Origin: Chara braunii
Taxonomy: Eukaryota > Streptophyta > Charophyceae > Charales > Characeae
Length of the DNA stretch: 22,500 nt
Reading direction: 5' to 3'
NCBI GenBank assembly: GCA_003427395.1
Contig: BFEA01000530.1
Location: forward strand, 303,168 to 325,667
Both the position numbers and the translations under genes were made by a program. The notes beneath the pieces were generated by a model. The model was not told the DNA's origin. It saw nothing but the letters and a program-made list of their open reading frames with translations, and made no database searches. Numbering within the stretch: position 1 is the stretch's first letter; every line of letters starts with the position of its first letter. Below are positions 1 to 9,717 of this stretch, piece after piece.

Positions 1-194
1 GTCTCTAGTTGTGCTCAGTGCACCCATCCATCTTGCTGTCTTTGAGGGTCACTCTTAAAATCCAGTGCGCTCAGAATCAGGGGTACCCTGAGTTCTCATA
101 ATTCTTGCTGCCTGGTCATCCCAAAGCACTGTGAAAACGCTGACTTAACCCTGAGCCTAAACCCCTAAACTGCCGTTTTCAGGCGGCGCACTAC
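1..194. other. unassigned 5' flank
   Basis: No gene is recognised here. The frame of the downstream Penelope-like RT is open from position 144 (the last in-frame stop is TGA 141-143), so coding similarity could begin before 195. There is a short hairpin TCAGGG-GTA-CCCTGA at 77-91. I see no promoter motif that I would defend. Confidence 0.5.
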
Positions 195-2305
195 TTGTGG
201 CCGCCTGACAACGGTAACTACTGCCTGCTACCAGTTGACGTACTAGTGGGTACGGATCTTACGAAGCTAGAGCTAACATATATCAAGCGATGGAGCCCGT
301 TCCAGAATACTTCGAGAACGAAGAGGACTAGGGGTAACAAGCATCGACCGAATAAACTAGGAAGGAAGGAAAGAGCAAGGAGGAAGGGTGTCGTTAGGGA
401 GGAAGGAGAACATCGGAGGGTAGCACCGATTAAGTTTCGAACAAATGGTGGTTCGGAGTGGGGGGTTGACTTTTACCGCCTGTTTGATACAGGGAAGAAA
501 GAAGGTAAGCTACCTGTCCATGTTAATACGGGAGGAGGGAACGTGTGGTTTCCTAGATGGCGGGAGTTGATAAAGACTTTCGGAGAGTCGAAACTTAGTG
601 TTGGGTCGGATCAGTTACGTCTGAAGAATTGCAGGAATCAATTGGAGAAGGGTGGGGATTTTTCTATCATGTACATTTGTAAATGGCAGCCACGTTGTGG
701 CCTTTTGAAGGGATCGTTGATTCATATCTTGAAAAATTCGAGGAAATTGAATATGTTGAGGGGATGGAGTTTGAAATCTTACCTGCAAATCTATAATGTG
801 ATCAAGGATTTTTCTCGCAAATCGACTAGGAAGTACCTTCGTCGACTGATTTCTCGTCAAGTTCGTGAATGCTTTGGACTGAGCCTTGCAGCGGACCTTA
901 CCTTTAGGATTAAGTACGACGATCGAATTCTTGTCTGCGAAGTTCGTAAGGTAGCTAATGACGCCCTTATGAAGTGCGACTTACCGGTATGTTTTTTTCA
1001 CAGAGTACGGAAGAAGATACCCATCGTAGGGACAAAAAATCGCACAATTGCAGAGATTTTGCACAACCAGCGTTCGTATTCGAAACGCAATGTGCTAACC
1101 TGTACATGTATAGGAATGCCTTTCCCGAGGAAGGAAGGCCACGTGACCTTTCGTCTGTGTGACTTACCGGAAGCATCACCAATCTTGGCGAATGCAAATA
1201 ATATCCCTCATGCGAGGAAGGAGAGGAGAATAGAAGGTCTGTCCGAGGAGTTATTCCAAGGTTTTCAAGGGTGGAAAAATCTCAGAGGCGATCCACCTCT
1301 TTTTGATCGGGACAGCATGAAGCATTGTGTGATAGACGACGGTACTCAGGGCACGATTCAAGGAGTGTCACTGAAGGAGGTAGATGCCTTGAAGATACAT
1401 TTGAAGGACCTGGTGGTAACACCTGTGGACAGAAACTCGGGGGAAACGGTGGTAATGTGTCCTAGCGTGTACTATAATGCGATGTTGAGTATGTTTGTGT
1501 TGAATCAGAGGTATAGGATCGTCGATGATACACAAGCGTGCGTTATTCATGAGATGGTTGAAGAAGTAGCCAGGTGTGAGATGAGAAAGTTTGCTCGGGT
1601 GGATAAGAAAGGTAGCTTTGGGGACGCGTACATGATACCCAAGCACAAAGACTTGGGTAGATTTCGTCCCATTTGCCCCTCCTTTGCAGATCCTTTGGTG
1701 AAGATGGGGAAATTGGTATCTAAAGGGCTGAATTGTTTGTTGTATACGATCCCGAGGAATTGGCATTTCAATTTGCGATCTGTCTCTAACCTAGTGACGG
1801 AGCAGGAAAGAGGCAACCGTAAGTTAGGACGCTTAGGAGGCGGCTATACTACGGCGGCATTCTCGTTCGATATTAAGGAAATGTTCATGAAGTTACCGCA
1901 CAACGAGATCATCGACGCTGTCGATTGGCTAATTGACTGGCACAAGTCAAAGGATCGAGCAATGGTAAGGGTGAATACCAAGGGGAAGGGGGCTAGTTTT
2001 GGAATGACTACGGGAGCCGATCACTGGGCTTGGATCTGGAAGATATCCGAACGTTTGTCAGGGTGGATATGAGCAATAAGTATTTCTTCGGCACTAGGGT
2101 ATTGCTGAAGCAAGAGGTGGGCATCCCGATGGGAAAAAGCACAAGCCCACCCCTCGCATGTATTCTGTGCACGTATGGTGAGTATAGGTTGATCAGAGAT
2201 TTGGGGCGCCAGGCTAGGTGCCTGTTTGCAACACGCTTAATGGATGACGTCCTGCTCGCACTAACATGGAGAGACGAGGCTAGTAAGGATACCTTGCTAC
2301 GAGAG
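195..2305 (+). pseudogene. Penelope-like reverse transcriptase, frameshifted and 3'-truncated
   Basis: This is the remnant of a retroelement reverse transcriptase. The first frame runs to a stop at 2070-2072. RT motif A is FSFDIKEMF (Asp at about residue 559, nt 1869), preceded by a conserved block with TPVDRNSGETVV and PKHKDLGRFRPICP. The reading then moves to another frame near 2020-2035. That frame holds motif B (GIPMGKSTSPPLAC) and motif C (RLMDDVLLAL, Asp-Asp at 2243-2248). The GIPMG..SPP and xxDD pattern is most like Penelope-type RTs, and less like LINE or LTR RTs. The N-terminal part has a Cys motif (TCTC) followed by GHVTFRLCDLP. No ATG lies in frame before 669, and position 195 is a TTG, so the true start may lie upstream or in another exon. 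Similarity to an RT stops near 2305, where LINE copy A begins. The RT thumb and any GIY-YIG endonuclease are missing. The family call is an inference; the RT call is firm. Confidence 0.75.
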
Positions 2306-2606
2306 TTCTCCCGAAACAACAAAGGTCAGAGGAGAAGCGGGACCAACTAATGACAGATCATTACTGGGTGGAGTTCTATCACGTACCCATAGAAATTCAA
2401 GGGGCTTTGTGCAGGAACTCGCTCAAAAATACGAGATCGTCGATTTCATTGACCCCCTCCCCCCCCACGCGGCTCCGAGGGACGATTATCTTATGGTAGC
2501 CCTGGATATACCCAACAGTCACATCTTCACCATCGATGATGTGATCCTCTTTCGTGTGGGAGGGAGGGATTTCAAAATACATATAGTACACAAAATAAGG
2601 CCTTGG

Positions 2607-2654
2607 TGTTTTAAATGCCAGGCATATGGACACCTCCCTTTAGACTCAGATTGC
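2607..2654 (+). other. zinc-knuckle motif, CX2CX4HX6C
   Basis: The residues read CFKCQAYGHLPLDSDC. A retroviral or LINE gag knuckle normally has CX2CX4HX4C; here there are six residues between His and the last Cys. The same spacing occurs in copy B (14052-14099), so it is a property of the family and not decay in one copy. It is preceded by RPW in both copies. Confidence 0.85.
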
Positions 2655-4179
2655 CCCCACCACCCGGCCAAAAGAATTAGATCCACAGGACGCCTGCTAC
2701 ACGATCCTTTCAAAGATACTTGGTGGAGGACTGTCGATGCAGGACACGAAGGATGGGTCTATGTGGATGAACCTCGAAAAGGAGGAGGGGTAAGAGGGTG
2801 GGAATGGGAGAAAAGGAGAAGCAGCAAATTGGAATACAGAGCCACCAGACCAATGGATTCCCCCTAAATCGATGGAGGTACATATGAAAAGGACCATCAA
2901 TCCCTCACACTCTCCTCCCCCAAAACAAAAGGTTGCATTGCCCATAGACAACAGAGCAGGTCAGCAACAGTGGGGACCGAGCCCCGGACAGAGCTCAGGC
3001 CTCAAGACTCTATCGCTCCGTCAGACGTGGGAAAACTGTGGCAATCCCTAGCCCCGAAGAAAAAAGCTCACCCCAGCAAGCCGGGTAAAATACAGAACAA
3101 CCAAATTACTCCCGGAATACTGGACAATCGATTCCACGCCATAGCCACGGAAGCAGGGGACAAACGGACAGTAGAACAGCAGTCAGGGGAACTGGGACAA
3201 AACGAACAAATAGGAGGAGGAGGAAAAGGAAAAGGACCAGAAAGACCAGAAACCCCCGGTGGGGGTAATAAAGTACGGACAGCCAAGGGGGGAGGAGGGG
3301 GAGGGGGAAAGGCAAGGGGCGTGAAGATACAAGGAGGAGAGACCCAGGGCAAAGGGGTTGTGAGTATAGGAACCCACCAGGTGACCAGGCAACACATCCC
3401 AAGGGAGGGAGCAGCATTGGACCCTTCTCAAGAGCCTCTGGCCCGGGAAGAGCCCCCCCCCAAAGCGGACCTTTCTCAAGGGCCTTTGGCCAGCAGTGAA
3501 ACACCGCTTGAAATGGACCCCTTCCTTCAGGCTTTTGGACCCCAACCCATGGATTGGGAACCACCGGCAGGACCCCCGGAAGAGGAGATGACAGATAGCA
3601 CCCCCAAGGCCTGGGGTCGCAAAGGGAAGAGGATGTTGAGACCAGACTAAGGGCCCTAGCGGATTGGTTAATTGGACAATTCCAGGTTCTATACGCAGAC
3701 CAAACAGAATCATATTGGGACGAGGCCTATGTATAACTGTTTTCTCTACTGGATGAGAGACCCAGCCTGAAACAGGCTTTGGGGCAAGGCCTATCCCCGG
3801 AAACTGATTGGCTTGTGCACAAAACATTTCAGCCCCCCACGACAACAGAAGCATCAAACCCGTCCAAAGGGACAGCAAACTCCTCGGGCCGCACAGACAA
3901 GCCCCCCCTACAACCCCCTGATCGGCCGCCTGTGGAAGAAGGCACACAAAGGTCATGCATGCTTCTCAAACAGAACAGGGAGAGAAGGAGGCAGCAGAGG
4001 CGGCGAAAAAAACAGGACTCTCAAAGCGGGCAAGACTGCGCCATCTCATTGAGAAGCGGCTACGCCACAAAAGCCTGCCGAAGGGAGACAAGGTGTTGGT
4101 GCTACCGATTATAAGGAATGCCAGAAAATGGGAACAAGGTCTGTCACCCGCTAAGCCTGAGGACCCATATACCCAAGCC

Positions 4180-4512
4180 TACGGAGGAATGACACTACAC
4201 GGTTGGCACATGCAGAGGGAAGGGGTATTGAGGACCCACGAAGTCACAAAATTCATTACAAGCCATTTTGAACCAGGGGCAATGACCACCATCAGCATAT
4301 CATCAGAAGACCTGAAGATGGCTTACAAGGATCTCTATGTAAGATTCGAAGATAACAAGGATGTAGGGTTACTATGGCACACACATAACATGCTCCTGGA
4401 CACCCAACAACTAAAATTAAAACCAAGTAACATCTGGTCGACAGATGAACTACTCACATGCATATACGCGATATTGAGGAAAAACATCCTCAACAAGGGG
4501 TTGGACTGGGAG
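4180..4512 (+). other. conserved C-terminal domain of LINE ORF1 (copy A), unnamed
   Basis: About 110 residues from YGGMTLHGW to KGLDWE. Conserved positions shared with copy B include YGG-TL-GW, a FIxxHFxPGxxxT-like stretch, KDLYVRFEDNKDVGLLW, a Leu-rich helix, and AILRKNIL. It lies downstream of the zinc knuckle and low-complexity linker, immediately before ORF2. I do not recognise the fold. The alternating hydrophobic pattern suggests a compact globular domain, and VRFEDxK could be an RRM-like strand, but that is a guess. Confidence 0.65.
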
Positions 4513-4573
4513 ACGCAAGAATGGTCGCAGCTACTAAACAGATAGGGGAGGGTTAAGGGGCACACAATCTACG

Positions 4574-5700
4574 TTGGACTGGATAGAGGTGGTATATTGT
4601 AAAAACAAAAAATGGAAACGCATTCTACAACAGGTAGACTTAGATATTAGAACGATTAATGTAAACGGTCTAGTGTCCCGTAACCCGGAAAAAATCAAAG
4701 CGCTATGGGACTTAATGCGGGGGGTGGGGGGAAGAACATGGTCGAACGTAGTCTGCGTTCAGGAGACCCACCTAATGGACACACCAGAACACCACAGGGC
4801 ACACAAACAAGCTTGGCCCTTCCAAGGATACCAAGCTTTCGCCCCTAGCCCAGGGAGCTCCGAGGTAGCAATTTGGATCTAACCCGAATCACATTTTGAA
4901 GTACTCTGCTAGGAGAAGGATAAAGAGGAGGGACGATGGGTTAAGGTGTTGGGCATGCTGAAACTAGAAGTAGTATGCATTGTATCTATTTATGCCCCTA
5001 ACACAACCCGTGAAAGAAGATTCTTTTTGAAAAAATCGAAACAATCCCTACTCCAGATATCCTGCTAATCCTAGCAGGTGACTTCAATTTTGCACCGGAC
5101 AGATGGCTGGACCGATGGAAAGTCCCTCACACCATCGCACACAATGTAGAGGAGGACGAGCGGATGATGAGAGACTTATGCGTCTCCCGCTCGCTTTTCG
5201 ATACCTTCAGGCGCAGCTACCCTACCAGAAGAGTTTTTACTTGCATCCAAAACAATGACCCTGCCAGATTGTTTAAATCCCGGATCGATTTAATCTTGGC
5301 CTCAGAAGAATTGGGAAGAGGGCTCTCCGTGACGGCAATACTACCGACCAGCCCATACCATGGTTTGGACCATAGGATGTGTATGGCAGTTTGGACGTTT
5401 CGTAAAAAGCCAGACCAGGGGGTCAGCTACGATAAACTCAACATCTCCCTGCTTCGATCCAAATCCTTCCAGAAATCCCTACAACAGATTTGGGACTACT
5501 GGAAGGATTACCGTCCTCAACAAGAGTCGCAAATCGCTTGGTTTAATACTGGACTTTTTTTTATAGCTAAAAAGTACAACGAATACTCCAAATATTTAGC
5601 TACCCGGAAATCAGCAAGAAGTCACAATTATGCAAACCCTAGTGGACGCAAAACAGAAGCAAAATTCGCAAGGGCAGGAACAAAGGACCGTTGAACCACA
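4574..5700 (+). pseudogene. LINE copy A ORF2, APE-type endonuclease domain
   Basis: This domain nicks target DNA for target-primed reverse transcription. Endonuclease motifs in order are NVNGL, QETHL (catalytic Glu, near 4767), AGDFNFAPDRWLDRW (about 5080-5120), SRIDLILAS (near 5278) and LDHRMC (catalytic His). The start position that matches the ATG of copy B (16932) is TTG at 4574 here, so the initiator has probably been lost. There is a stop at 4880-4882, a stop TAG at 4910-4912 where copy B has Trp, and a frame change between about 5000 and 5060. From 5164 the frame is open to 5694. It is separated from ORF1 by 28 bp. The family is clear; the gene is dead. Confidence 0.85.
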
Positions 5701-7199
5701 AACTCGCATACAATTGAAGGATCAGCTTTTAAAGCAGGTACAGTATCGATGGCAAGGAGCCCAAACAAGGGCAAGGCTATCCAGATTCTTCACTGAAGTA
5801 GCGATGGACTCTCACTTCCTTAGTCTGGCCAGAACACGAATCCCAAGGACCACGATCGAAGCACTTTACGAATCAACAACCAAGGAATCGGCCCCGACCG
5901 TAACCGCAACTCATTGCACCAAGATAACATACGATTTTCACAAAGATGTTTTTTCCTCTCATGTGGACAAATCGGATGCGCCATACCACGATCGCCTAAT
6001 AGAGGATTTTCTGGAACCGGTAAACAAAATATTGACACCCGAACAACATGATTCTTTATAAGTCTCATTCTCTAAACACGAGATATGGACCGCCCTTCTG
6101 TAAATGAAGGAGGAAAAAACTATCGGGATTGACAACTTCCCTAAAAAGTTTTGGGAAACCACATGAGACTTTATGAGCCAGGATGTTATGGACTTCTACA
6201 ATGAAGCATGGCTCACAGGGGAGATGGGAGAAAGGGTGGGGCAAGGGATACTAACCCTCCTCTAAAAAAAAAGGGATAAGATGGATATAATAAATTACCG
6301 ACCAATAACGCTCCTCACAGTAAGTAGTGTACATAATGTTGTCTAAAACCTTAGCAAACAGAATGATCCCGATAATGGAAGACATCATCCATCCCGCTCA
6401 AGCCGTTTTTTTGGAGAATAGGAACATACAAGAAAATATCATGTTGATCCATGATATACTCCAGCTCACGAGACACTCTCATCAAAATGCAGCCCTAATT
6501 TTCATCGACTTCAAAAAAGTCTATGATCACGTGGACTAGTTGTTTCTGGACAAATGTCTGGATAAAATTAACTTTGGGCCAGACTTCAAACGCTGGATAC
6601 AAATCCTACACCAAAACACTACCACTTGCGTCCAAGTCAATGAAAGCCTTGCGCTGCCCCTACATTTAGAGCGGTCGGTCCGCCAGGGGGACCCAATTAC
6701 CGCCTTCCTTTTCCTGGTCATTATGGAGGTACAAGCTGCCAACCTTCGGACGAACAAAAATATTTCTAAAATCTGAGTCACACGCATTCTGGAGGACGCA
6801 ATCCCGGTGTGCTCTCTGTTTGCAGATGACCTCACAGTTATGGCAGAGGTCACACACCGCAATATGGAGGAAATCCAACAGATGATGGAAAATTTTGTCA
6901 AGGTTTTTGACATGACAGTAAATTGGGGATCTAAGACTCAGGGATGGTGGATTCACTACCAAGGGGGGCGCCCTCCAGAGTCACCACACGTTACATCGAT
7001 GTCGTTAGAAGCCCCAACAAGAATCTTAGGGGCATCCATGACCACAAAGGGACGACCACCAAGCAACGACGAATGGATCAGCGCCCCGGCTCAACACAAA
7101 TTAAACAATTGGCAAAACAAGCTCACATCCCTTTTTGGTCGAGCATTAGTACTTAATAATGTGATATTTGCAACATTATGGTACAAGTCCTTGTTGTGA
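5630..7199 (+). pseudogene. LINE copy A ORF2, reverse transcriptase domain
   Basis: This is the polymerase that copies element RNA at the nicked target. RT landmarks are NYRPITLL (near 6294), SKTLANRMIPIM, motif A FIDFKKVYDHVD (6502-6536), motif B RQGDP (from 6681) and motif C FADDLTVM (Phe at 6819, Asp-Asp at 6825-6830), then a GWWIHYQGG segment and LNNWQNKLTSLFGRALVLNN. The frame is broken by TGA 6164-6166 and TAG 6537-6539, both at Trp positions where copy B also has a stop, and by a stop near 6774 plus frame changes around 6060-6330. The catalytic Asp residues are all still encoded. From 6807 to 7199 the frame is open, ending in a TGA where copy B has Trp. Confidence 0.88.
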
Positions 7200-9146
7200 T
7201 CATTGAGCAAAGTTGCCCTGAGGAGCCTAAGGAGAAAGGCAGCGGCTTTCCTACGAAGGGGGGATGGAGAGCGAACTAGTGCAATTAGCCGAGTGGCGTG
7301 AGATTCAATTATCCAACCTAAAGCAGGGGGAGGTCTGGGAATACTTAATCCAACCACGCAGGTGCAAACATTACGGTGGATTAAAAAGTTTATTTTTGCC
7401 CCTCAGAGCCCGTGCTGTGTTTTAGCTTTGGAACATTTGGCCCGACTGGCCCCGACAACCCCCATACAATCCATTCGTTGACATGGCTGGAGGACCGATT
7501 CTGGACGATCCCATGTAAGCTCCCACAAGGAAGGGAGGGTCTGGACAGCGGGGGTCAGATGTTGGATAACTTTTGGTCATCTCTGTTGGGAACCTGACGT
7601 AAACTTTCGCTCCCAGACAGGACCCATCCCAACCGTTGGGAGGAAGTCCACCGACAACCCCTCTTTGGAAATAGATGGGTGACAGACTCGAGGGGCTGCG
7701 TCATGTCAAGCTCATCCCTGCCCTGGAAGAGCTGGGTTAAACATGGTGTACTTAGGGTAGGGGATCTTTGGGACAACGAGAGGCAGGACTGGAAAACATG
7801 AGACCAGTTGCGGGTAACCCTAAGGTACTGCCACCATGTAGAGGAACTTTTGGACAACCTTATTGAAGTCAACCCACTGGAATGGTACCGAATTCTCAAA
7901 CGTGACCCAACCTTGAGAATAGGAGATTGGGTGGCAAGCACAAAGACCCCGCTAAGGATTGGCCAGATACATATGGTCTCACCCCAAACAGTCCTGGTCG
8001 AACATTACACCATCACCAAAACGGGCACCCTCCAAAGGATTAGAGCACCCTTCGAATGGAAAGAAAAAACAGCAGCGCACCGAGTGAGAGTTATAGAGAA
8101 GAAGGGACAAAGGGTGGTGTTCCAGCTATGCAAACCAATCCAGGACTTGGCTTTGGACCCGGTAGAATGGACCTGGAAGTCCCCCCAAAAGAGGGGAGCC
8201 CCCAAGGTAGGTCATATTAGCCTGCACCAGTTGTCGGTCAAATCAACCCACAAAATACTCAGACCTAAACGGTATCTGAGAGATACGATTAACGATAGAT
8301 GGGTCAGACACCTAAATGTGGACCGCACCCTCCTATCACCAATCCAATGGTTCAAGGAACAAAAATACAAACCTATGAAAATCACCTCCCTACAATGGCA
8401 GATTGCCCACCACTGTCTACCAACCAACAACTGGTTGACTGACCATACAAACCTTGAACAAAGAGGTCTACTGCTTTCATGGTCACATGGTGTCAGCGGT
8501 GTCAGAGTCTTTTCCCTTTCCATAAGAAGGCGGAGAGTCAGAGACCATTGAACATATTTTCATGCAATGTCTGATTGCCCAATTCATATGGAGATGGTGG
8601 GACCGCATATGGCAGAAAATGATATCGGACATCCCCTGGTCCTGGTCATGGTCAGCCAAATTGGTCGGGCATTGGCCTTTGGCAGGAGCAGCCACGATCT
8701 TTGTAGGGAACATGTACAGTTTGGGGAGAAGAGCAGTGATATGGGCACTTTGGTGGCAGAGATGCATCCTGACCATGAAGAAGGTATAGGTGGAGAGGTC
8801 GAAAATTACATAACAAAATCAGCAGCATGTGCACTTTGAACTCACACAAAGATGGTTGGACACAAAATCACAATTAGACCTCTTCAGACAAATTGAAGAT
8901 GTCAGGAGGCCGATTACGACTTTTTGCACAGACTGACTAGGAGGGGAAAGAGAAGGATGGATTGCAAAAGTAGAATGGAGTGGTGACAGGGGAGAAGGGT
9001 TACGGGATTTGGAAGAAATGAGAGACTACCGTCTAGTGTTCAAGGATTGGACGAATATAGAACCCTCGTTCCCACTACGCCCTCCCTCAGACTTCCCAGA
9101 TCCCTTCCCACCTCACGCCCTTTCTCTGGCAGAGATTCTGTCCTGA
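7200..9146 (+). pseudogene. LINE copy A ORF2, C-terminal region with beta-barrel-like insert and RT zinc finger
   Basis: After the RT, the plant-LINE signature RVA-x-DSIIQPKAGGGLGI follows near 7290, with Trp changed to TGA. An open stretch at 7808-8551 contains GDWVASTKTPLRIGQ (near 7922), which looks like a small SH3/Tudor-type beta barrel. LQWQIAHHCLPTNNW and NLEQRG follow. Next comes the RT-associated zinc finger, reached after a frameshift near 8480: CQRC, then ETIEHIFMQC, giving CX2C...HX4C. Copy B has CKSC and ETIEHVFIQC at the same place. The end is conserved as VFKDW...DFPDPFPP and stops at TGA 9144-9146. A TGA near 8935 replaces Trp of copy B (NWLGG). The zinc-finger assignment is secure; the barrel is an inference from the residue pattern. 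Confidence 0.75.
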
Positions 9147-9651
9147 ACTCCTTTACATCCACATACATGTACATACACTCATACAATTAGGTACGTACAC
9201 ACATGCATTTAGGTACAAGTATGTACATTATGTACATCTAGGTACACTTATAGATGCTCACATGACATATGGAACTCCTCCCTGGAGCCCCCTGGGAACA
9301 ATGGGAAGGACTCCGTTGATGTATATGTCTTTTTTTTGTCTGTTCAAGGGTAGTCAATGCTGGCAGTCTGAGTATCCTGAGCAATCTGTGCCACTTGGCA
9401 TGATTCAGAGTGAGTAGAATCAACGCTAAATAGTCGCAACCCTTAACTGTTTTACTTGGCGCCCTTCTTTTGAGGGTGAAGAGGACGCTATTTAGGCCTG
9501 CTCAGTCAATCCCCTGGGTTGCAAGGCAATCAATGATGGCAAACCTCACGGTCATTGTTCTCACTATTCTCAGACATTCTCATTTTTTGTATATGAGACG
9601 CTGGACCCGTTTTCCAGCAGGTGATGCTCCCCACCAATAGATGAAGCCTCT
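9147..9651 (+). other. LINE copy A 3' UTR
   Basis: Non-coding sequence between the ORF2 stop and the terminal hairpin. The first part (9155-9250) is rich in GTAC, with the 8-mer TTAGGTAC at 9187-9194 and 9209-9216 and a near copy at 9238-9245. The last part, CAGCAGGTG followed by GCTCCCCACCAATAG (9616-9640), is shared with the 3' UTR of copy B (21638-21662). Similarity between the two UTRs is therefore concentrated at the extreme 3' end, as expected for the RT recognition region. Confidence 0.75.
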
Positions 9652-9703
9652 CCCCAGGTGTTAGTGGTGTCTACTCTTATCAGCAGCACTAACACTGGTG
9701 GGG
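9652..9703 (+). promoter_or_regulatory. 3'-terminal hairpin of LINE copy A, candidate RT recognition element
   Basis: GTGTTAGTG (9658-9666) pairs perfectly with CACTAACAC (9687-9695). The outer CCCCA (9652-9656) pairs with TGGGG (9699-9703) across a small internal loop. The 20-nt loop contains CTCTTATCA (9674-9682). It lies 14 nt before the poly(A) tail. Copy B has the same design with a different stem and the same loop core. Recognition of such 3' structures by the RT is known for several LINE clades; that role here is inferred. Confidence 0.8.
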
Positions 9704-9717
9704 ACGTGTTTCTTTAT

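Larger units (their letters stand above)
2308..4545 (+). pseudogene. LINE copy A ORF1 (gag-like RNA-binding protein) remnant
   Basis: ORF1 proteins of LINEs bind the element RNA. The reading starts in one frame (a WVEFYHVPIEIQ segment at 2365-2400) and loses one T near 2406. It then runs open to 2867 through a CCHC zinc knuckle at 2607-2654 with the unusual spacing CX2CX4HX6C. A poorly conserved linker follows (about 2870-3950), Gly/Pro-rich and purine-rich, with a DPFLQAFGPQPMDW motif that matches DFFREAFGPVLMD in copy B. A segment at 3650-3790 (ADWLIGQFQVLY and so on) also aligns with copy B but has a TAA where copy B has Gln. The last part (3955-4545) contains a conserved domain from YGGMTLHGW (4180) to about 4512. 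The stop is TAG 4543-4545, 28 bp before ORF2. At least two frame changes and one stop make it non-functional. The identification rests on the knuckle, its position before ORF2, and similarity to copy B. Confidence 0.8.

Noticed and set aside
195-2350. Bacterial retron, diversity-generating or group II intron reverse transcriptase
   Set aside because: No template RNA, variable repeat or intron structure is seen, the motif B form GIPMG..SPP fits Penelope-like RTs better, and the neighbours are eukaryotic LINEs.
3183-3956. Long minus-strand ORF (257 codons) opposite the ORF1 linker of copy A
   Set aside because: It is antisense to a purine-rich Gly/Pro-coding linker, has a Phe/Pro/Ser/Leu composition expected from that, and shows no motif. 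It is a shadow frame.
4574-9146. Variant genetic code in which TGA means Trp, suggested by many TGA codons at Trp positions
   Set aside because: The same positions also carry TAG, other residues are hit (Arg to TGA, Gln or Tyr to TAA), TGG is used normally throughout, and many frameshifts show plain pseudogene decay.
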